A stretch of DNA of 64,000 bases from JACVRW01 sp963835705 (GTDB taxonomy: Bacteria > Actinomycetota > Thermoleophilia > Solirubrobacterales > Thermoleophilaceae): positions 62,001 through 126,000 of the forward strand of contig CAWIGR010000020.1 in NCBI GenBank assembly GCA_963835705.1. The letters are read 5' to 3'. This document shows, one piece after another, positions 25,668-34,267 of the stretch. The translations under genes and the position numbers were made by a program. The first letter of the stretch is position 1, and the number at the start of each line of letters is the position of its first letter. The notes below the pieces were generated by a model. That model searched no databases. It had not been told where the DNA came from and saw only the letters and a list, made by a program, of their open reading frames with translations.

Positions 25668-26771
25668 ATGACCGAGACCGGCGGCAACGCTGCCGTTGAA
25701 ACCGTCGCGCGGCCCGAGGGGGACGCACCGGCAGGCGAGCCGGTGGTCCGCGCCGAAGGCGTCTGGAAGGTCTTCGGGCCCCATCCCGACAAGGTCATCG
25801 GCACCCCCGACGCGGACCTCCCGCGCTCCGAGCTGGTGCGCAGGACCGGCAACGTCGTGGCCGTCCGCGACGTCTCGATCGACATCCGGCCTGGCGAGGT
25901 GTTCGTGGTCATGGGCCTGTCGGGCTCGGGCAAGTCGACCCTGGTCCGCACGCTGATCCGCCTGATCGAGCCGAGCGCCGGCAGCATCCACATCATCGGG
26001 CAGGACGTGATGGCCGCCGACCAGCAGGAGCTGCGCGAGCTGCGCCGCCACACCGTGTCGATGGTGTTCCAGCACTTCGGCCTCCTCGCCCACCGGCGGG
26101 TGATCGACAACGTGGCGTTCGGGCTCGAGATCCAGGGCGTGCCCAAGGCCGAGCGGCTCGAGCGCGCCACCGACGTGCTGCACCTGGTCGGCCTCGAGGA
26201 CGCCGCCAACCAGTTCCCCGACCAGCTCTCGGGCGGCATGCAGCAGCGAGTCGGCTTGGCCCGCGCCTTCGCGGTCGATCCGAAGCTGATGCTCTACGAC
26301 GAGCCCTTCAGCGCGCTCGACCCTCTGATCCGGCGCGACATGCAGGACGAGGTGGTGCGGCTCCAGGCGGAGACCGGCAAGACGATGCTCTTCATCACGC
26401 ACGACCTGCTCGAGGCGCTGCGGCTGGGCGACCGCATCGCGATCATGCGCGACGGCGCCATCGTCCAGCTCGGCACGCCCGAGGAGCTGGTGGGCTCGCC
26501 CGCCGACGACTACGTCGCCAACTTCGTGCGCGACATCCCTCGCGCGAACGTGCTGACGCTGCGCTGGATCATGCGCGACCCCGCGCCCGGCGAGGAGAAC
26601 GCCGGCCCGGAGCTGCCCGTCGGCACCACGGTGAAGGACGCGGTGCCGGTCGTGGCCGGCACCGACGGGCCCGTGCGGGCGATGGAGAACGGCCGCTGCG
26701 TGGGCGTGGTCGACCGTGTCTCGGTGCTCCGGGCGATGGCGGGGCGCGAGGACTCGGGTGGCGACGGCTAG
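25668..26771 (+). CDS. proV: Glycine betaine/proline ABC transporter ATP-binding protein (ProV/OpuA-type)
   Basis: 367 residues. Walker A is GLSGSGKSTLVR, the signature LSGGMQQRVGLARAFAVDP is the quaternary-amine form, and Walker B is LMLYDEPFSALDPL. The region before Walker A (GVWKVFGPHPDKV) and the long Q-loop spacing match ProV. The C-terminal 90 residues replace the usual tandem CBS pair with something shorter and CBS-like (VPVVAGTDGPVRAMENGRCV), so osmotic gating may differ. It is first in the transporter operon, directly after an operator copy, which points to catabolic rather than osmotic control. Confidence 0.92.
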   Translation: MTETGGNAAVETVARPEGDAPAGEPVVRAEGVWKVFGPHPDKVIGTPDADLPRSELVRRTGNVVAVRDVSIDIRPGEVFVVMGLSGSGKSTLVRTLIRLIEPSAGSIHIIGQDVMAADQQELRELRRHTVSMVFQHFGLLAHRRVIDNVAFGLEIQGVPKAERLERATDVLHLVGLEDAANQFPDQLSGGMQQRVGLARAFAVDPKLMLYDEPFSALDPLIRRDMQDEVVRLQAETGKTMLFITHDLLEALRLGDRIAIMRDGAIVQLGTPEELVGSPADDYVANFVRDIPRANVLTLRWIMRDPAPGEENAGPELPVGTTVKDAVPVVAGTDGPVRAMENGRCVGVVDRVSVLRAMAGREDSGGDG

Positions 26772-26786
26772 CACGGGAGGCGGCCG

Positions 26787-28778
26787 GTGGCGGTAGCGAG
26801 CGGCAGGGTCGCCGCACCCGCCTTCGCGGCGCCCGCCCGCTGGCGCGGGCGGCCGGTCCAGGTGGCCGTGATCGTGGCGGTCATGGTGGTCGCCTTCGCC
26901 GCGCTGCGCAACGAGTTCCCGTGGCCCGTCTCCCTGACGTGGGTGGAGATGCCGGCGAAGCTCGACGACCTGCAGAACTGGCTGCTCGACCAGCGCACCG
27001 CGGCCGACCCGAACATCGTCTTCGCCATCCTCGACGGCTTCCGGGCGTTCGCCGAGTGGCTCGTCAATGCGCTCAACGACTTCCTGCTCTGGCTGACCTG
27101 GGTCGGCACGATCGCCGCCTCCGTGCTGATCGTGCTGCGCTTCGGCGGCTGGCGTGCCGCGCTGATCGTGGCCGCGGCCTTTGTGTCGTTCGCCCTCATG
27201 GGGCTCTGGGAGGAGAGCATCCAGACGCTCGCGCTGATGCTTGCGGCGGTGTCGCTGTCCCTGGCCGTGGGCGTGCCGATCGGGGTGATCGCCGGCCGCA
27301 ACGACCGCTTCCACCGGGGGATTTCGCCGGCGCTCGACGCGATGCAGATCGTGCCCGCCTTCGCCTACCTGATGCCGATCGTGATCCTGTTCTCGGTCGG
27401 CCCGGCGGCGGCCGTGATCTGCACGATGATCTACGCCATCCCGCCGGCGGTGCGCATCACGGCGCTCGGGATCCGCGGCGTGACGAAGGACTCGGTGGAG
27501 GCGTCGCGCGCGTTCGGCGCGACCCGGGTCCAGACCCTGCTCAAGGTGCAGCTCCCGCTGGCGCGGCGCCAGCTGCTCCTGTCGGTCAACCAGACGATCA
27601 TGTTCGCGCTCTCGCTCGTCGTCATCGCGGGGCTGATCGGCGGCCGTGGCCTCGGCGACGTGGTCACCAACGGGCTCTACTCGAACCCGGCGCTGGCGCT
27701 GCTCGCCGGAATCGCGATCGTGATCATGGCCATCGCGCTCGACCGCGCCACGTCGGCGATCGCGGAGCGGACCGACCCCACGCGGCGGCACCTCACCGAC
27801 GAGAGGCGCCGCAAGGCGCGCATCGCGACGCTCGCCACCTTCGGCGCCATCGTCGCGACGGTGCTGGTGGCGCGGGCGCTCGGCGCCGACGGCAACTACC
27901 CGGACGAGTTCGAGACCTCGACCACCGTCTACACGGCCACCATCGAGGACACGCTGCTGGGCTGGATCCAGGACGTGCTCGACTACGTGCAGGACCCCGA
28001 CTCGTTCCTGTTCGGCATCACCGAGCCGATCGGCAACTTCATGCTCGAGTACATGCTCGAGCCGCTCCGGGTGCTGCTCATGGAGTCGCCCTGGTTCGTG
28101 GTGCTCGCCGGCCTGACCGCTATCGCCTTCGTGCTGAGCGGCCCGCGCCCCGCGATCATCGCCTTCGTGATGCTGGCCGCGATCGGGGTCATGGGCGTGT
28201 GGGAGCCGGCGATGGACACGGCGTCCCAGGTGCTGGTGGGCACGGCGCTCGCCGTGGCGATCGGGCTGGTGATCGGGATCTGGGCCGCCGAGAGCCCGCG
28301 CGTCGAGAAGCTGCTGCGGCCGGTGCTCGACACGCTGCAGACGCTCCCGCAGCTCGTCTACATCATCCCGTTCATCTACCTGGTGCCGGTGTCGCGGATA
28401 CCGGGGCTGGTCGCCTCCGTGCTGTACGCGGTCCCCGTCGTCATCCGGCTCGTGACCGCGGGCCTGCGCGGCGTTCCGCCGGCGGCGGTGGAGGCGGCGT
28501 CGGCGTTCGGCGCGTCGCGGCGGCAGGTGCTGGCGAAGGTGAAGCTGCCGCTCGCCCGCGACTCGATCATGCTCGGCGTGAACCAGGGGATCATCATGGT
28601 CCTCGCCGTGGTCGTGATCGGCGGGCTGGTGGGGTCGGGCGCGCTGGGCGACATGGTGGCGCGCGGACTGCAGCGCAACGAGTTCGGCGAGGGGGTGGTC
28701 GCCTCGCTGGCGATCCTGGCCCTCGGGATCGCGCTCGACCGGGTCACACAGGGCCCGCGAAAGGTTCAACCACGATGA
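26787..28778 (+). CDS. proW: Glycine betaine ABC transporter permease, two permease domains in one chain
   Basis: 663 residues, about twice the usual ProW. Two homologous inner-membrane permease domains follow each other. The first has ASRAFGATRVQTLLKVQLPL as its EAA-loop (about residues 230-270) and the second has EAASAFGASRRQVLAKVKLP (about 570-600). Each is followed by the NQTIMFAL or NQGIIMVL helix. The segment between them includes extra spans and an acidic extracytoplasmic loop. Since the transporter needs two permease domains, one chain could replace a homodimer. GTG at 26787 lies 15 bases after proV. Stop overlaps the next ATG as ATGA. Confidence 0.9.
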   Translation: MAVASGRVAAPAFAAPARWRGRPVQVAVIVAVMVVAFAALRNEFPWPVSLTWVEMPAKLDDLQNWLLDQRTAADPNIVFAILDGFRAFAEWLVNALNDFLLWLTWVGTIAASVLIVLRFGGWRAALIVAAAFVSFALMGLWEESIQTLALMLAAVSLSLAVGVPIGVIAGRNDRFHRGISPALDAMQIVPAFAYLMPIVILFSVGPAAAVICTMIYAIPPAVRITALGIRGVTKDSVEASRAFGATRVQTLLKVQLPLARRQLLLSVNQTIMFALSLVVIAGLIGGRGLGDVVTNGLYSNPALALLAGIAIVIMAIALDRATSAIAERTDPTRRHLTDERRRKARIATLATFGAIVATVLVARALGADGNYPDEFETSTTVYTATIEDTLLGWIQDVLDYVQDPDSFLFGITEPIGNFMLEYMLEPLRVLLMESPWFVVLAGLTAIAFVLSGPRPAIIAFVMLAAIGVMGVWEPAMDTASQVLVGTALAVAIGLVIGIWAAESPRVEKLLRPVLDTLQTLPQLVYIIPFIYLVPVSRIPGLVASVLYAVPVVIRLVTAGLRGVPPAAVEAASAFGASRRQVLAKVKLPLARDSIMLGVNQGIIMVLAVVVIGGLVGSGALGDMVARGLQRNEFGEGVVASLAILALGIALDRVTQGPRKVQPR

Positions 28779-28789
28779 GGGGGTATCCC

Positions 28790-29795
28790 ATGGAAAAAGG
28801 ACGCGCGCGCGCGTCGATTCGTTCTGGCTCTCGTCCTCGCGCTGTTCGTCGCCGCGTGCGGCGAGGAGAAGGACGAGGAGCCCGCGGGCGGCGGTGGCGG
28901 CGGCGGCGAGACCGCGCAGAAGGACTGCGGCACGGTCACGCTGAACGAGCAGGCCTGGGCCGGCTCGACGGCCAACACGTACATCGCGAAGGCGGTGCTG
29001 GAGGAGGACCTCGGCTGCACCGTCGAGATCACCAAGATCACGGAGATCCCGGTGTTCCAGGCGATGGCGGACGGCAAGGTCGACGCCGTGCTCGAGGACT
29101 GGCAGCACGTCGACGAGTACAAGCAGTACATCGACGAGGCCGGGACCGTCGTGATGGGCGGGCCGCTCGGGGTGGAGGGCCACATCGGCTGGTTCATCCC
29201 GCAGTACCTGATGGAGGAGAATCCGGAGTTCGAGACCTGGGAAGGCCTGAAGGGCAACGAGGAGCTGTTCCAGACGCCCGAGTCGGGCGACCAGGGCATG
29301 TTCCTGGGCGGCGACCCGAGCTACGTCCAGAAGGACAAGGAGCTGATCGAGGCGCTCGACCTCAACTTCAAGCACGTGACCGCCGGCGCGGAGCCGGCCC
29401 AGGTGGCGCGCTGGAGCCAGCTCTACAAGCAGGAGGAGCCGGTGCTCTTCTACTGGTACACGCCGCAGTTCCTCAACCAGGAGTACGACCTGGCCGAGGT
29501 CAAGCTGCCGCCGCGCACCGAGGCGAACAAGGACTGCAAGGACGACGCCAAGGCCGGCGGCGATCCCGAGCAGTACAAGTGCGAGTACGACATCACGATC
29601 ATCAACAAGCTCTTCAGCAAGGAGTTCGCGGAAAGCGGGTCCCCCGCCTACGACATGTTGAAGAAGATGAAGCTCACGAACGAGGACCAGGAGCAGGTCG
29701 CCAAGGCGATCGCCGGCGACAAGGAGGACCCCGACCAGGCCGGGCAGGCCTGGGTCGAGGAGAACCGCGACAAGGTGGATTCCTGGCTGCAGTAG
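28790..29795 (+). CDS. proX: Glycine betaine-binding lipoprotein (ProX/OpuAC-type), frameshift at N-terminus
   Basis: About 334 residues. The start at 28790 has a GAGGGGG site seven bases upstream, but the signal peptide is in another frame. Removing one A from the run at 28793-28797 gives a classic lipoprotein signal (RRFVLALVLALFVAAC) with the lipobox FVAAC. The mature part has the OpuAC features WAGSTANTYIAKAVLEED, FQAMADGKVDAVLEDWQH, YLMEENPEFETWEGLK and repeated Trp/Tyr residues (LFYWYTPQFLNQ) that form the aromatic box for quaternary amines. An acidic Gly spacer follows the lipid Cys. Third gene of the transporter operon. Confidence 0.88.
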
Positions 29796-29820
29796 CGGTC
29801 TGAGGGAGGAGGAGCGGATG

Positions 29821-29843
29821 GGGCCCCGAGCGGAGCGGGGCCC
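29821..29843. terminator. Hairpin after the transporter operon
   Basis: Perfect 8-base inverted repeat GGGCCCCG (29821-29828) and CGGGGCCC (29836-29843) with a 7-base loop. It lies between the end of proX and the end of the convergent methyltransferase gene (29849), so it may end transcription from both sides. No U-run. Confidence 0.55.
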
Positions 29844-29848
29844 GTCCG

Positions 29849-30634
29849 CTAGCGGCTGCGCCGGGCGGTGATCAGCCAGGAGCGCGCATCGAGGACCACG
29901 CCGCGCTCGTCGCTGTAGTGCGCCGCGAGCATCTCGCGCAGGCGCTCGACGGTCCGAGCCGCGTCGCGGTCGCTCAGGCTCACGAGGGCCGCGCTCGTGT
30001 TCTGAAAGCCCCGGACGAACGCGAGCGCGGCGTCGAGGTCGTGTCCGTAGAGGACCGGCTCGTGGACGTCCTCGAAGCGCACCCCGTCGAAGCCGGCGCC
30101 CTCGAGGATGCCCGCGGTGGCTTGGGCATCGCCGAGCGAGAAAGGGTCTGCACCCGGCTGCGGTGGCTGCGCCGCGTCGCCCAGCGCGGCGTCGATCGCG
30201 CCCGCCCATTCGTTGTGCTCGTGTCGCTGCCAGACGAGCAGCACCAGGCGTCCGTCGGGTCGAAGGGCGGCGGCGATGTTGGCGAACGCGGCGGCCGGAT
30301 CGGAGAAGAACATCGTCCCGAAACGGCTGATCGCCACGTCGAAGCCGGCGGGGTCGAAGCGATGCACCTGGGCGTCGCCCAGCTCGTACCGGACGTTGTC
30401 GAGCCGTTCGGCCGCCGTCAGCTGACGGGCGCGCTCGAGCATGCGCTCGGACACGTCCACGCCGACAACGCGGCCCGGCGCCGCGGCGCGCGCCGCCTCG
30501 CGAGTCGTGAGCCCGGTTCCGCAGCCGATGTCGACCACCGCGTCACCGGGGCTGATCCTGTAGGCCGCGCGAAGGTGCTCGTGGTGCGCGCGCAACTCGC
30601 CGTCGTAGAAGTCCAGGCTGTCCGGCGAGGACAC
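29849..30634 (-). CDS. Class I SAM-dependent methyltransferase
   Basis: 261 residues. SAM motif I is VVDIGCGTGLTTREAA near residue 35 and motif II gives VVGVDVSERML. Motif IV is about FDVAISRFGTMFF, a sequence shared with the other methyltransferase in this window (50603-51493). The two belong to the same UbiE/methyltransf_25-like subgroup. There is no neighbour on the same strand to suggest a substrate. It ends next to the hairpin at 29821 and is convergent with the transporter operon. Confidence 0.85.
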   Translation of the reverse strand: MSSPDSLDFYDGELRAHHEHLRAAYRISPGDAVVDIGCGTGLTTREAARAAAPGRVVGVDVSERMLERARQLTAAERLDNVRYELGDAQVHRFDPAGFDVAISRFGTMFFSDPAAAFANIAAALRPDGRLVLLVWQRHEHNEWAGAIDAALGDAAQPPQPGADPFSLGDAQATAGILEGAGFDGVRFEDVHEPVLYGHDLDAALAFVRGFQNTSAALVSLSDRDAARTVERLREMLAAHYSDERGVVLDARSWLITARRSR

Positions 30635-30670
30635 CGATGCGATCCTAACTGCCGCCGACGGTAGAGCACG

Positions 30671-31117
30671 ATGCGAGACACTGGGAATGCGGTGTCACAG
30701 CAGAACGTCGAACTGGTCCGCCGACTCTACGCGGAGCTTGCGAGCGAGGGCTCCACCCAAGAGTTCGAGCGGCGCATGTCCGATGACGCTCTCGGCCGTT
30801 TCTTGGATCCGGAGATCGAGTGGGTCCCGGTGACTGAGTCATTGCTTGCCGTCGACGGCTACCGCGGCTTTGACGGCGTGCGGCGCTTCTGGAGCGAGTT
30901 CCTCTCGGCTTGGGAGAGGTACCGGGTCGAGACGCTGCGGTTCGACGACGCCGGTGATCAAGTAGCGGTCGTCGTGCACATCGTCGGCGGGACGCACGAG
31001 CTCGAAGTCGATGAGACCCGATCCTCGCTCTTGACCGTCCGCGACGGGCGGGTCGTCCGCGTCGAATCCTTTGCCGACCCCGACGGGGCGCGCCAAGCCG
31101 CCGGGTTGCCGCCATAG
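30671..31117 (+). CDS. SnoaL-like / NTF2-fold protein
   Basis: 148 residues. The N-terminal helix (SQQNVELVRRLYAELA) and strand order (DPEIEWVPV; YRGFDGVRRFWSEFL; RDGRVVRVESFADPDGARQA) are typical of the SnoaL-like NTF2 fold common in actinobacteria. A GTG at 30692 would give a shorter protein that starts exactly at the conserved helix and is a reasonable alternative. NTF2-like proteins range from isomerases to ligand binders, so no activity is assigned. It is divergent from the methyltransferase gene. Confidence 0.75.
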   Translation: MRDTGNAVSQQNVELVRRLYAELASEGSTQEFERRMSDDALGRFLDPEIEWVPVTESLLAVDGYRGFDGVRRFWSEFLSAWERYRVETLRFDDAGDQVAVVVHIVGGTHELEVDETRSSLLTVRDGRVVRVESFADPDGARQAAGLPP

Positions 31118-31309
31118 GCGGAACGCCGGCGGTGCCGCTCTGCGCGATAGAGGGCAGTAAGGCCGCGCCTACTGCGCCGGTTCGGGGTGCGCCCGCGACG
31201 GTGCTCAACATCCATTGTGCCCGTCGCATCCGAGGGTGACCTGCGCGAGCGATAAGGGGACCGACGAACGAGTGCGGTCAGTGCCGCTTACGCGCCAGAC
31301 ATGGCGGAC

Positions 31310-31651
31310 TTACTCACCGGATGCGGGCGCGGCGGCCAGCGCGAACGGGCTGCCCTCGGAGTCCCGGCACACCGCCCACCGATCGCCGGGGTGGATGATC
31401 GAGCCGCCGAGCTCGCGGACGCGCTCGAGTGTCGTGGCCACGTCGGCGACGCTGAAGTAGGGCAGGGAGCCGGTGTCGCCGGGGCCCGTTCCACGCTCGT
31501 GGACTCCGAGGCGCAGACCGTCGGTGTCGGTCTGCCATCCGGATCCGGCCGCGGCGGGCCGTGGCGCGAGGGTGACCCCGAGGACTCCGTGCCAGAACCG
31601 GCAGGCGCGCTCGGGATCGTCAGCCGGAAACTCAATCAGTGGCGCGGGCAT
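31310..31651 (-). CDS. VOC family protein
   Basis: 113 residues from ATG 31649-31651. The N-terminal strand and helix (LIEFPADDPERACRFWHGVL) and the second half (LPYFSVADVATTLERVRELG, ending AVCRDSEGSPFALA) are typical of glyoxalase-like VOC proteins. Upstream in-frame sequence is Arg/Ser-rich and unlikely to be coding. It is the third VOC gene in the window and similar in size to the one at 6075. Substrate unknown. Confidence 0.8.
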   Translation of the reverse strand: MPAPLIEFPADDPERACRFWHGVLGVTLAPRPAAAGSGWQTDTDGLRLGVHERGTGPGDTGSLPYFSVADVATTLERVRELGGSIIHPGDRWAVCRDSEGSPFALAAAPASGE

Positions 31652-31778
31652 GGATGGAGTATGGCCGCCGCTCGCGCCCGCTTCTCCTCTGCGCAATTCC
31701 GCAAGCCGTGAGGGTCGCAGGAGGAGTCTTCCCGTTTTGCGGCACTCGGGTCCACGCGCCGCGGTCCACGTTGGCACG

Positions 31779-32480
31779 ATGAGAGCCGTGGCTGACGACG
31801 ACGTTCTCGCCATCGTCCAGCGCTGGCCTTGGTGGACAGCTGCGGTCGAAAAGCTCCGTCACGCGTGGACGACCGGCGGAGACGTGGCTCGGCAACGTGC
31901 TGCGGAGTACGCGAACCAGTACGCCGGTCGTCGTGCCGCGATGGTCTTCGACGTTGTCATGAGCCGGCGAAGGAAGTACTTGACGGTGGTTCTCCCGCTG
32001 GTCGAGCGGTTCGCCGCGTCGCCGGCTGCTGAGTCGCTCGGTGCTCTGGCAACGGCGTCGCTCGATGACGGGTATCCGTTTGCGGGTCGCGAGGCTGACA
32101 CGATCCGGGTCGTGGCGGCCGGACTGGTGGCCCATGGGCAAGAGCAGGGGCTGGACGACGAGGAGGCCGTTCATGCGTGGGGCATGGAAACCGGGGCCGT
32201 CGAGTTTGCCAACGAGCTCGATCCGTACGTCGGGTCCGTCACGGGGATCGGTCCGGCGCTCTTCGCCTATACGAGGATGCGTGCAGGGGCCGACGCGATA
32301 AAGATCGATTCGCGGGTCCGCGGACAACTTGAAAGCCACGGCTTCCGGCTGGCTGCCAGCGACGCCTCCGTGCTCGTACTGGCTAGCGCTGTGCGCGCAG
32401 TCTCGGCTGCTCCAAACTCGAGTTGGATCAGCTTCTCTGGTGGGCGGACCAGGGCCAAACCTGAGTACAAACGGCGGTAG
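31779..32480 (+). CDS. Hypothetical protein with possible helix-hairpin-helix
   Basis: 233 residues from ATG 31779. The first two thirds are helical with Arg and Trp residues (RWPWWTAAVEKLRHAW). A late segment, SVTGIGPALFAYTRMRAGAD followed by AIKIDSRV, resembles the HhH-GPD pattern of DNA glycosylases, where a GxGxxxA hairpin is followed by an Asp. That match is by eye and the Fe-S or catalytic Lys features are not obvious. It has more A/T-ending codons than the neighbouring operons. It is the last clear gene before a 600-base gap. I treat it as a protein of unknown function with a weak DNA-binding hint. Confidence 0.5.
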   Translation: MRAVADDDVLAIVQRWPWWTAAVEKLRHAWTTGGDVARQRAAEYANQYAGRRAAMVFDVVMSRRRKYLTVVLPLVERFAASPAAESLGALATASLDDGYPFAGREADTIRVVAAGLVAHGQEQGLDDEEAVHAWGMETGAVEFANELDPYVGSVTGIGPALFAYTRMRAGADAIKIDSRVRGQLESHGFRLAASDASVLVLASAVRAVSAAPNSSWISFSGGRTRAKPEYKRR

Positions 32481-32619
32481 ACGCTGGAAGCGCGCATCCT
32501 GAAGGCCACACAGCCGCGGGGTGGCATCGACGCGCTGGGAGGTCGTCCAAGGCGGCTGTGACGTCTCGAACTGGCGGGCTATCGAGATCACGCGGAGGCG
32601 CAAGGCGCCAGACGAGATC

Positions 32620-32663
32620 GATTGGTCGATTTTCCCGCCTATAGGGGGTCAAATCGACCAATC
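32620..32663. repeat. 13-base inverted repeat with structured loop
   Basis: GATTGGTCGATTT (32620-32632) and its exact reverse complement AAATCGACCAATC (32651-32663) are separated by 18 bases that contain the small palindrome CCTATAGG (32638-32645). The outer arms are A/T-rich compared with the surroundings. It could be a miniature mobile element, a protein binding site or an RNA hairpin. No second copy was seen in this window. Confidence 0.65.
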
Positions 32664-33039
32664 GGCGCGTGAGGCGATCGTTCCGCTTCGCGCGATATGC
32701 GCAACCGTAGATGCTGCGGTCTACGCGTCCCCAATTTGGGTCGTTTCCGCGGAAGCGCACCGCCGCGTCCGTCCAGAAGCGCCACCTGTGGTCGTGGTCA
32801 GGAGCGACACCGCGCTTGGCGCCGGGTCCACCAACCCCACAGCCGTCCGATTGCACTCACGGCAGCAGCGCGACCCCCTCCGTCAGGGTAGTCGCCAGCC
32901 TTGCCCGTGGTGACGGGCGTCGCGCTTGGCGGAGGTCGCCGATCGCCCGCCGCATTGAGCCGGGCGGTCTCGACGTCGAGTCTGCCGGGATGGACAGGAT
33001 GACGTAGAGCCCTTTGCGCTCAGTCTCCTGGCACTAGGT

Positions 33040-33065
33040 GAGGGGCCGGCGCGAGCCGGCCCCTC
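33040..33065. terminator. Strong GC hairpin after the cupin gene
   Basis: Perfect 11-base stem GAGGGGCCGGC (33040-33050) and GCCGGCCCCTC (33055-33065) with a GCGA tetraloop. It lies ten bases beyond the stop of the cupin gene on the minus strand. GNRA-type loops on long GC stems are typical of stable terminators. No U-run. Confidence 0.65.
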
Positions 33066-33075
33066 GTCGGTCCGC

Positions 33076-33591
33076 CTACACCTCGTTCGGCTGGCCGATC
33101 CGCAGGTTGAAGCGCTCGAGCAGGCCGGGGAGGCTGTCGGGGTCCATCTCGAGCCCGTAGCGGGCGTTCAGCTCGGCGAGCTGCTCGGGGGCGGCGCTTG
33201 TCACTCCGCCCATGTCGACGAGCTCCTCGAAGAACTTCTCGAAGCCGGCGGGGGCGATGATCTCGAGGATGCGGCAGGGCTCGTCGCCGGCGTTCCAGAA
33301 GGTGTGCCACTGGTTGATGGGCTTGTAGACCAGGTCGCCCGGGCCGGCCTCGAGCACCTCGTCGCCCAGCAGCGCGCCCATGCGGCCCTCGAGCACGAAC
33401 GAGTACTCGTCCTCGCGCGTATGCCGGTGAAGCGGTGCGGCCAGCGCCCGCGGAGGCAGTGGATGCTCGACCAGCGAGAAGCCCTGGTCGGTCTCGGCGC
33501 CGTCGATCATGAACCTGACGCCGATGCTGCCCAGGAAGCCCGCCTTCCCGTCCTGCGGCCCGACGACCTTCGCTGCTTGGGTGGTCTGCAT
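33076..33591 (-). CDS. Cupin domain protein
   Basis: 171 residues. Cupin motif 1 is present as HRHTREDEYSFVLEGRMG (two His and a Glu as metal ligands) and motif 2 as PINQWHTFWN with a third His. This is a single-domain RmlC-like cupin, similar to quercetin-dioxygenase-like proteins. A C-terminal helical tail of 50 residues follows the barrel (FEKFFEELVDMGG). It is divergent from the TetR-family gene at 33658 across 66 bases, so that regulator probably controls it. Substrate unknown. Confidence 0.85.
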   Translation of the reverse strand: MQTTQAAKVVGPQDGKAGFLGSIGVRFMIDGAETDQGFSLVEHPLPPRALAAPLHRHTREDEYSFVLEGRMGALLGDEVLEAGPGDLVYKPINQWHTFWNAGDEPCRILEIIAPAGFEKFFEELVDMGGVTSAAPEQLAELNARYGLEMDPDSLPGLLERFNLRIGQPNEV

Positions 33592-33604
33592 GCTGTTCCC
33601 TTTC

Positions 33605-33660
33605 GTTGAACAGGGTGTTTACTTATCTGGCGAGTACGCTAACATTGGTTGAACGGCATG
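33605..33660. promoter_or_regulatory. Direct repeats GTTGAAC in the cupin/TetR divergent promoter
   Basis: GTTGAACAGGGTG (33605-33617) and GTTGAACGGCATG (33648-33660) share 10 of 13 bases. The second copy runs into the TetR gene start. The region between (TTTACTTATC) is unusually A/T-rich and could hold promoter elements for both genes. The adjacent TetR protein is the natural candidate to bind here, although TetR operators are usually inverted repeats. Confidence 0.35.
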
Positions 33661-34252
33661 TCAACCCAAACTCGGAAATATGAGCTGAAGGCCCGCGCCG
33701 AGAGCCAGCGCGAGACGCGCGAGCGGATCGCCGAGGCGGCCGCCGAGCTGCACGAGCAGGTCGGCGTGGCGCGCACCACGGTCTCAGAGATCGCGCGGCG
33801 CGCCGGCGTGCAGCGGCTGACGGTCTACAACCACTTCCCCGACTTGAGCGCCCTGCTTCCGGCGTGCTCGGCCCACTACGCGGCCCAGCACCCGCGGCCC
33901 GACCTGGGCGCCGCCTTCGCGCTGGAGGATCCGGTGGCGCGGGTCCGCGCCGCGCTCGCCGACATGTACGGCTGGTACAGGGAGACCGAGCCGATGCTGG
34001 AAAAGCTCCACGGCGACCGCACCTCGGTGCCCGCGCTGGACGAGTACATGCGCGCGAACAGCCGACCGCGCCGTCGCCGAGCTCGCCGGCGCGCTGGCGG
34101 CCGGGTTCGGGCCTCGCGGGCCGCGCGCCGAGCGGCTGCGGGCACTCGTCGCCCTGGCCCTCGACTTCGCCACCTGGCGGCGCCTGAGCCGCGAGGGCCT
34201 GGACGACCCCGCCGCGGCAGAGCTGATGAGCAGGGCGGTCGCCGCGATATAG
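33658..34252 (+). CDS. TetR family transcriptional regulator, one frameshift
   Basis: About 197 residues when one extra C near 34063 is ignored. Without that correction the C-terminal third turns into Arg-rich nonsense. The N-terminal helix-turn-helix is clear (RERIAEAAAELHEQVGVART, then SEIARRAGVQRLTVYNHFPD). The ligand domain follows and ends SRAVAAI at 34252. The ATG at 33658 is chosen because the upstream TTG at 33649 has no ribosome site. It is divergent from the cupin gene and probably controls it. Confidence 0.8.
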
Positions 34253-34267
34253 GCCCGCCGGAGTGCC

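Larger units (their letters stand above)
32481..33075. other. Gene-poor stretch
   Basis: About 600 bases with no convincing gene. One open frame at 32521-32913 looks non-protein-like (Arg/Pro-rich end, no ribosome site). The stretch holds a perfect 13-base inverted repeat at 32620-32663 and a terminator-like hairpin at 33040-33065. Base composition is less GC-rich than the surrounding operons by eye. No tRNA-like cloverleaf or insertion-sequence ends were recognised. Confidence 0.6.

Noticed and set aside
25599..30209. A 1,536-codon open frame on the minus strand
   Set aside because: It is antisense to the ProVWX operon, rich in His/Arg/Asp/Glu, and arises from GC-rich codon bias.
32521..32913. 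130-codon frame in the gene-poor stretch
   Set aside because: No ribosome site, low protein-like character, and it runs through the inverted repeat.
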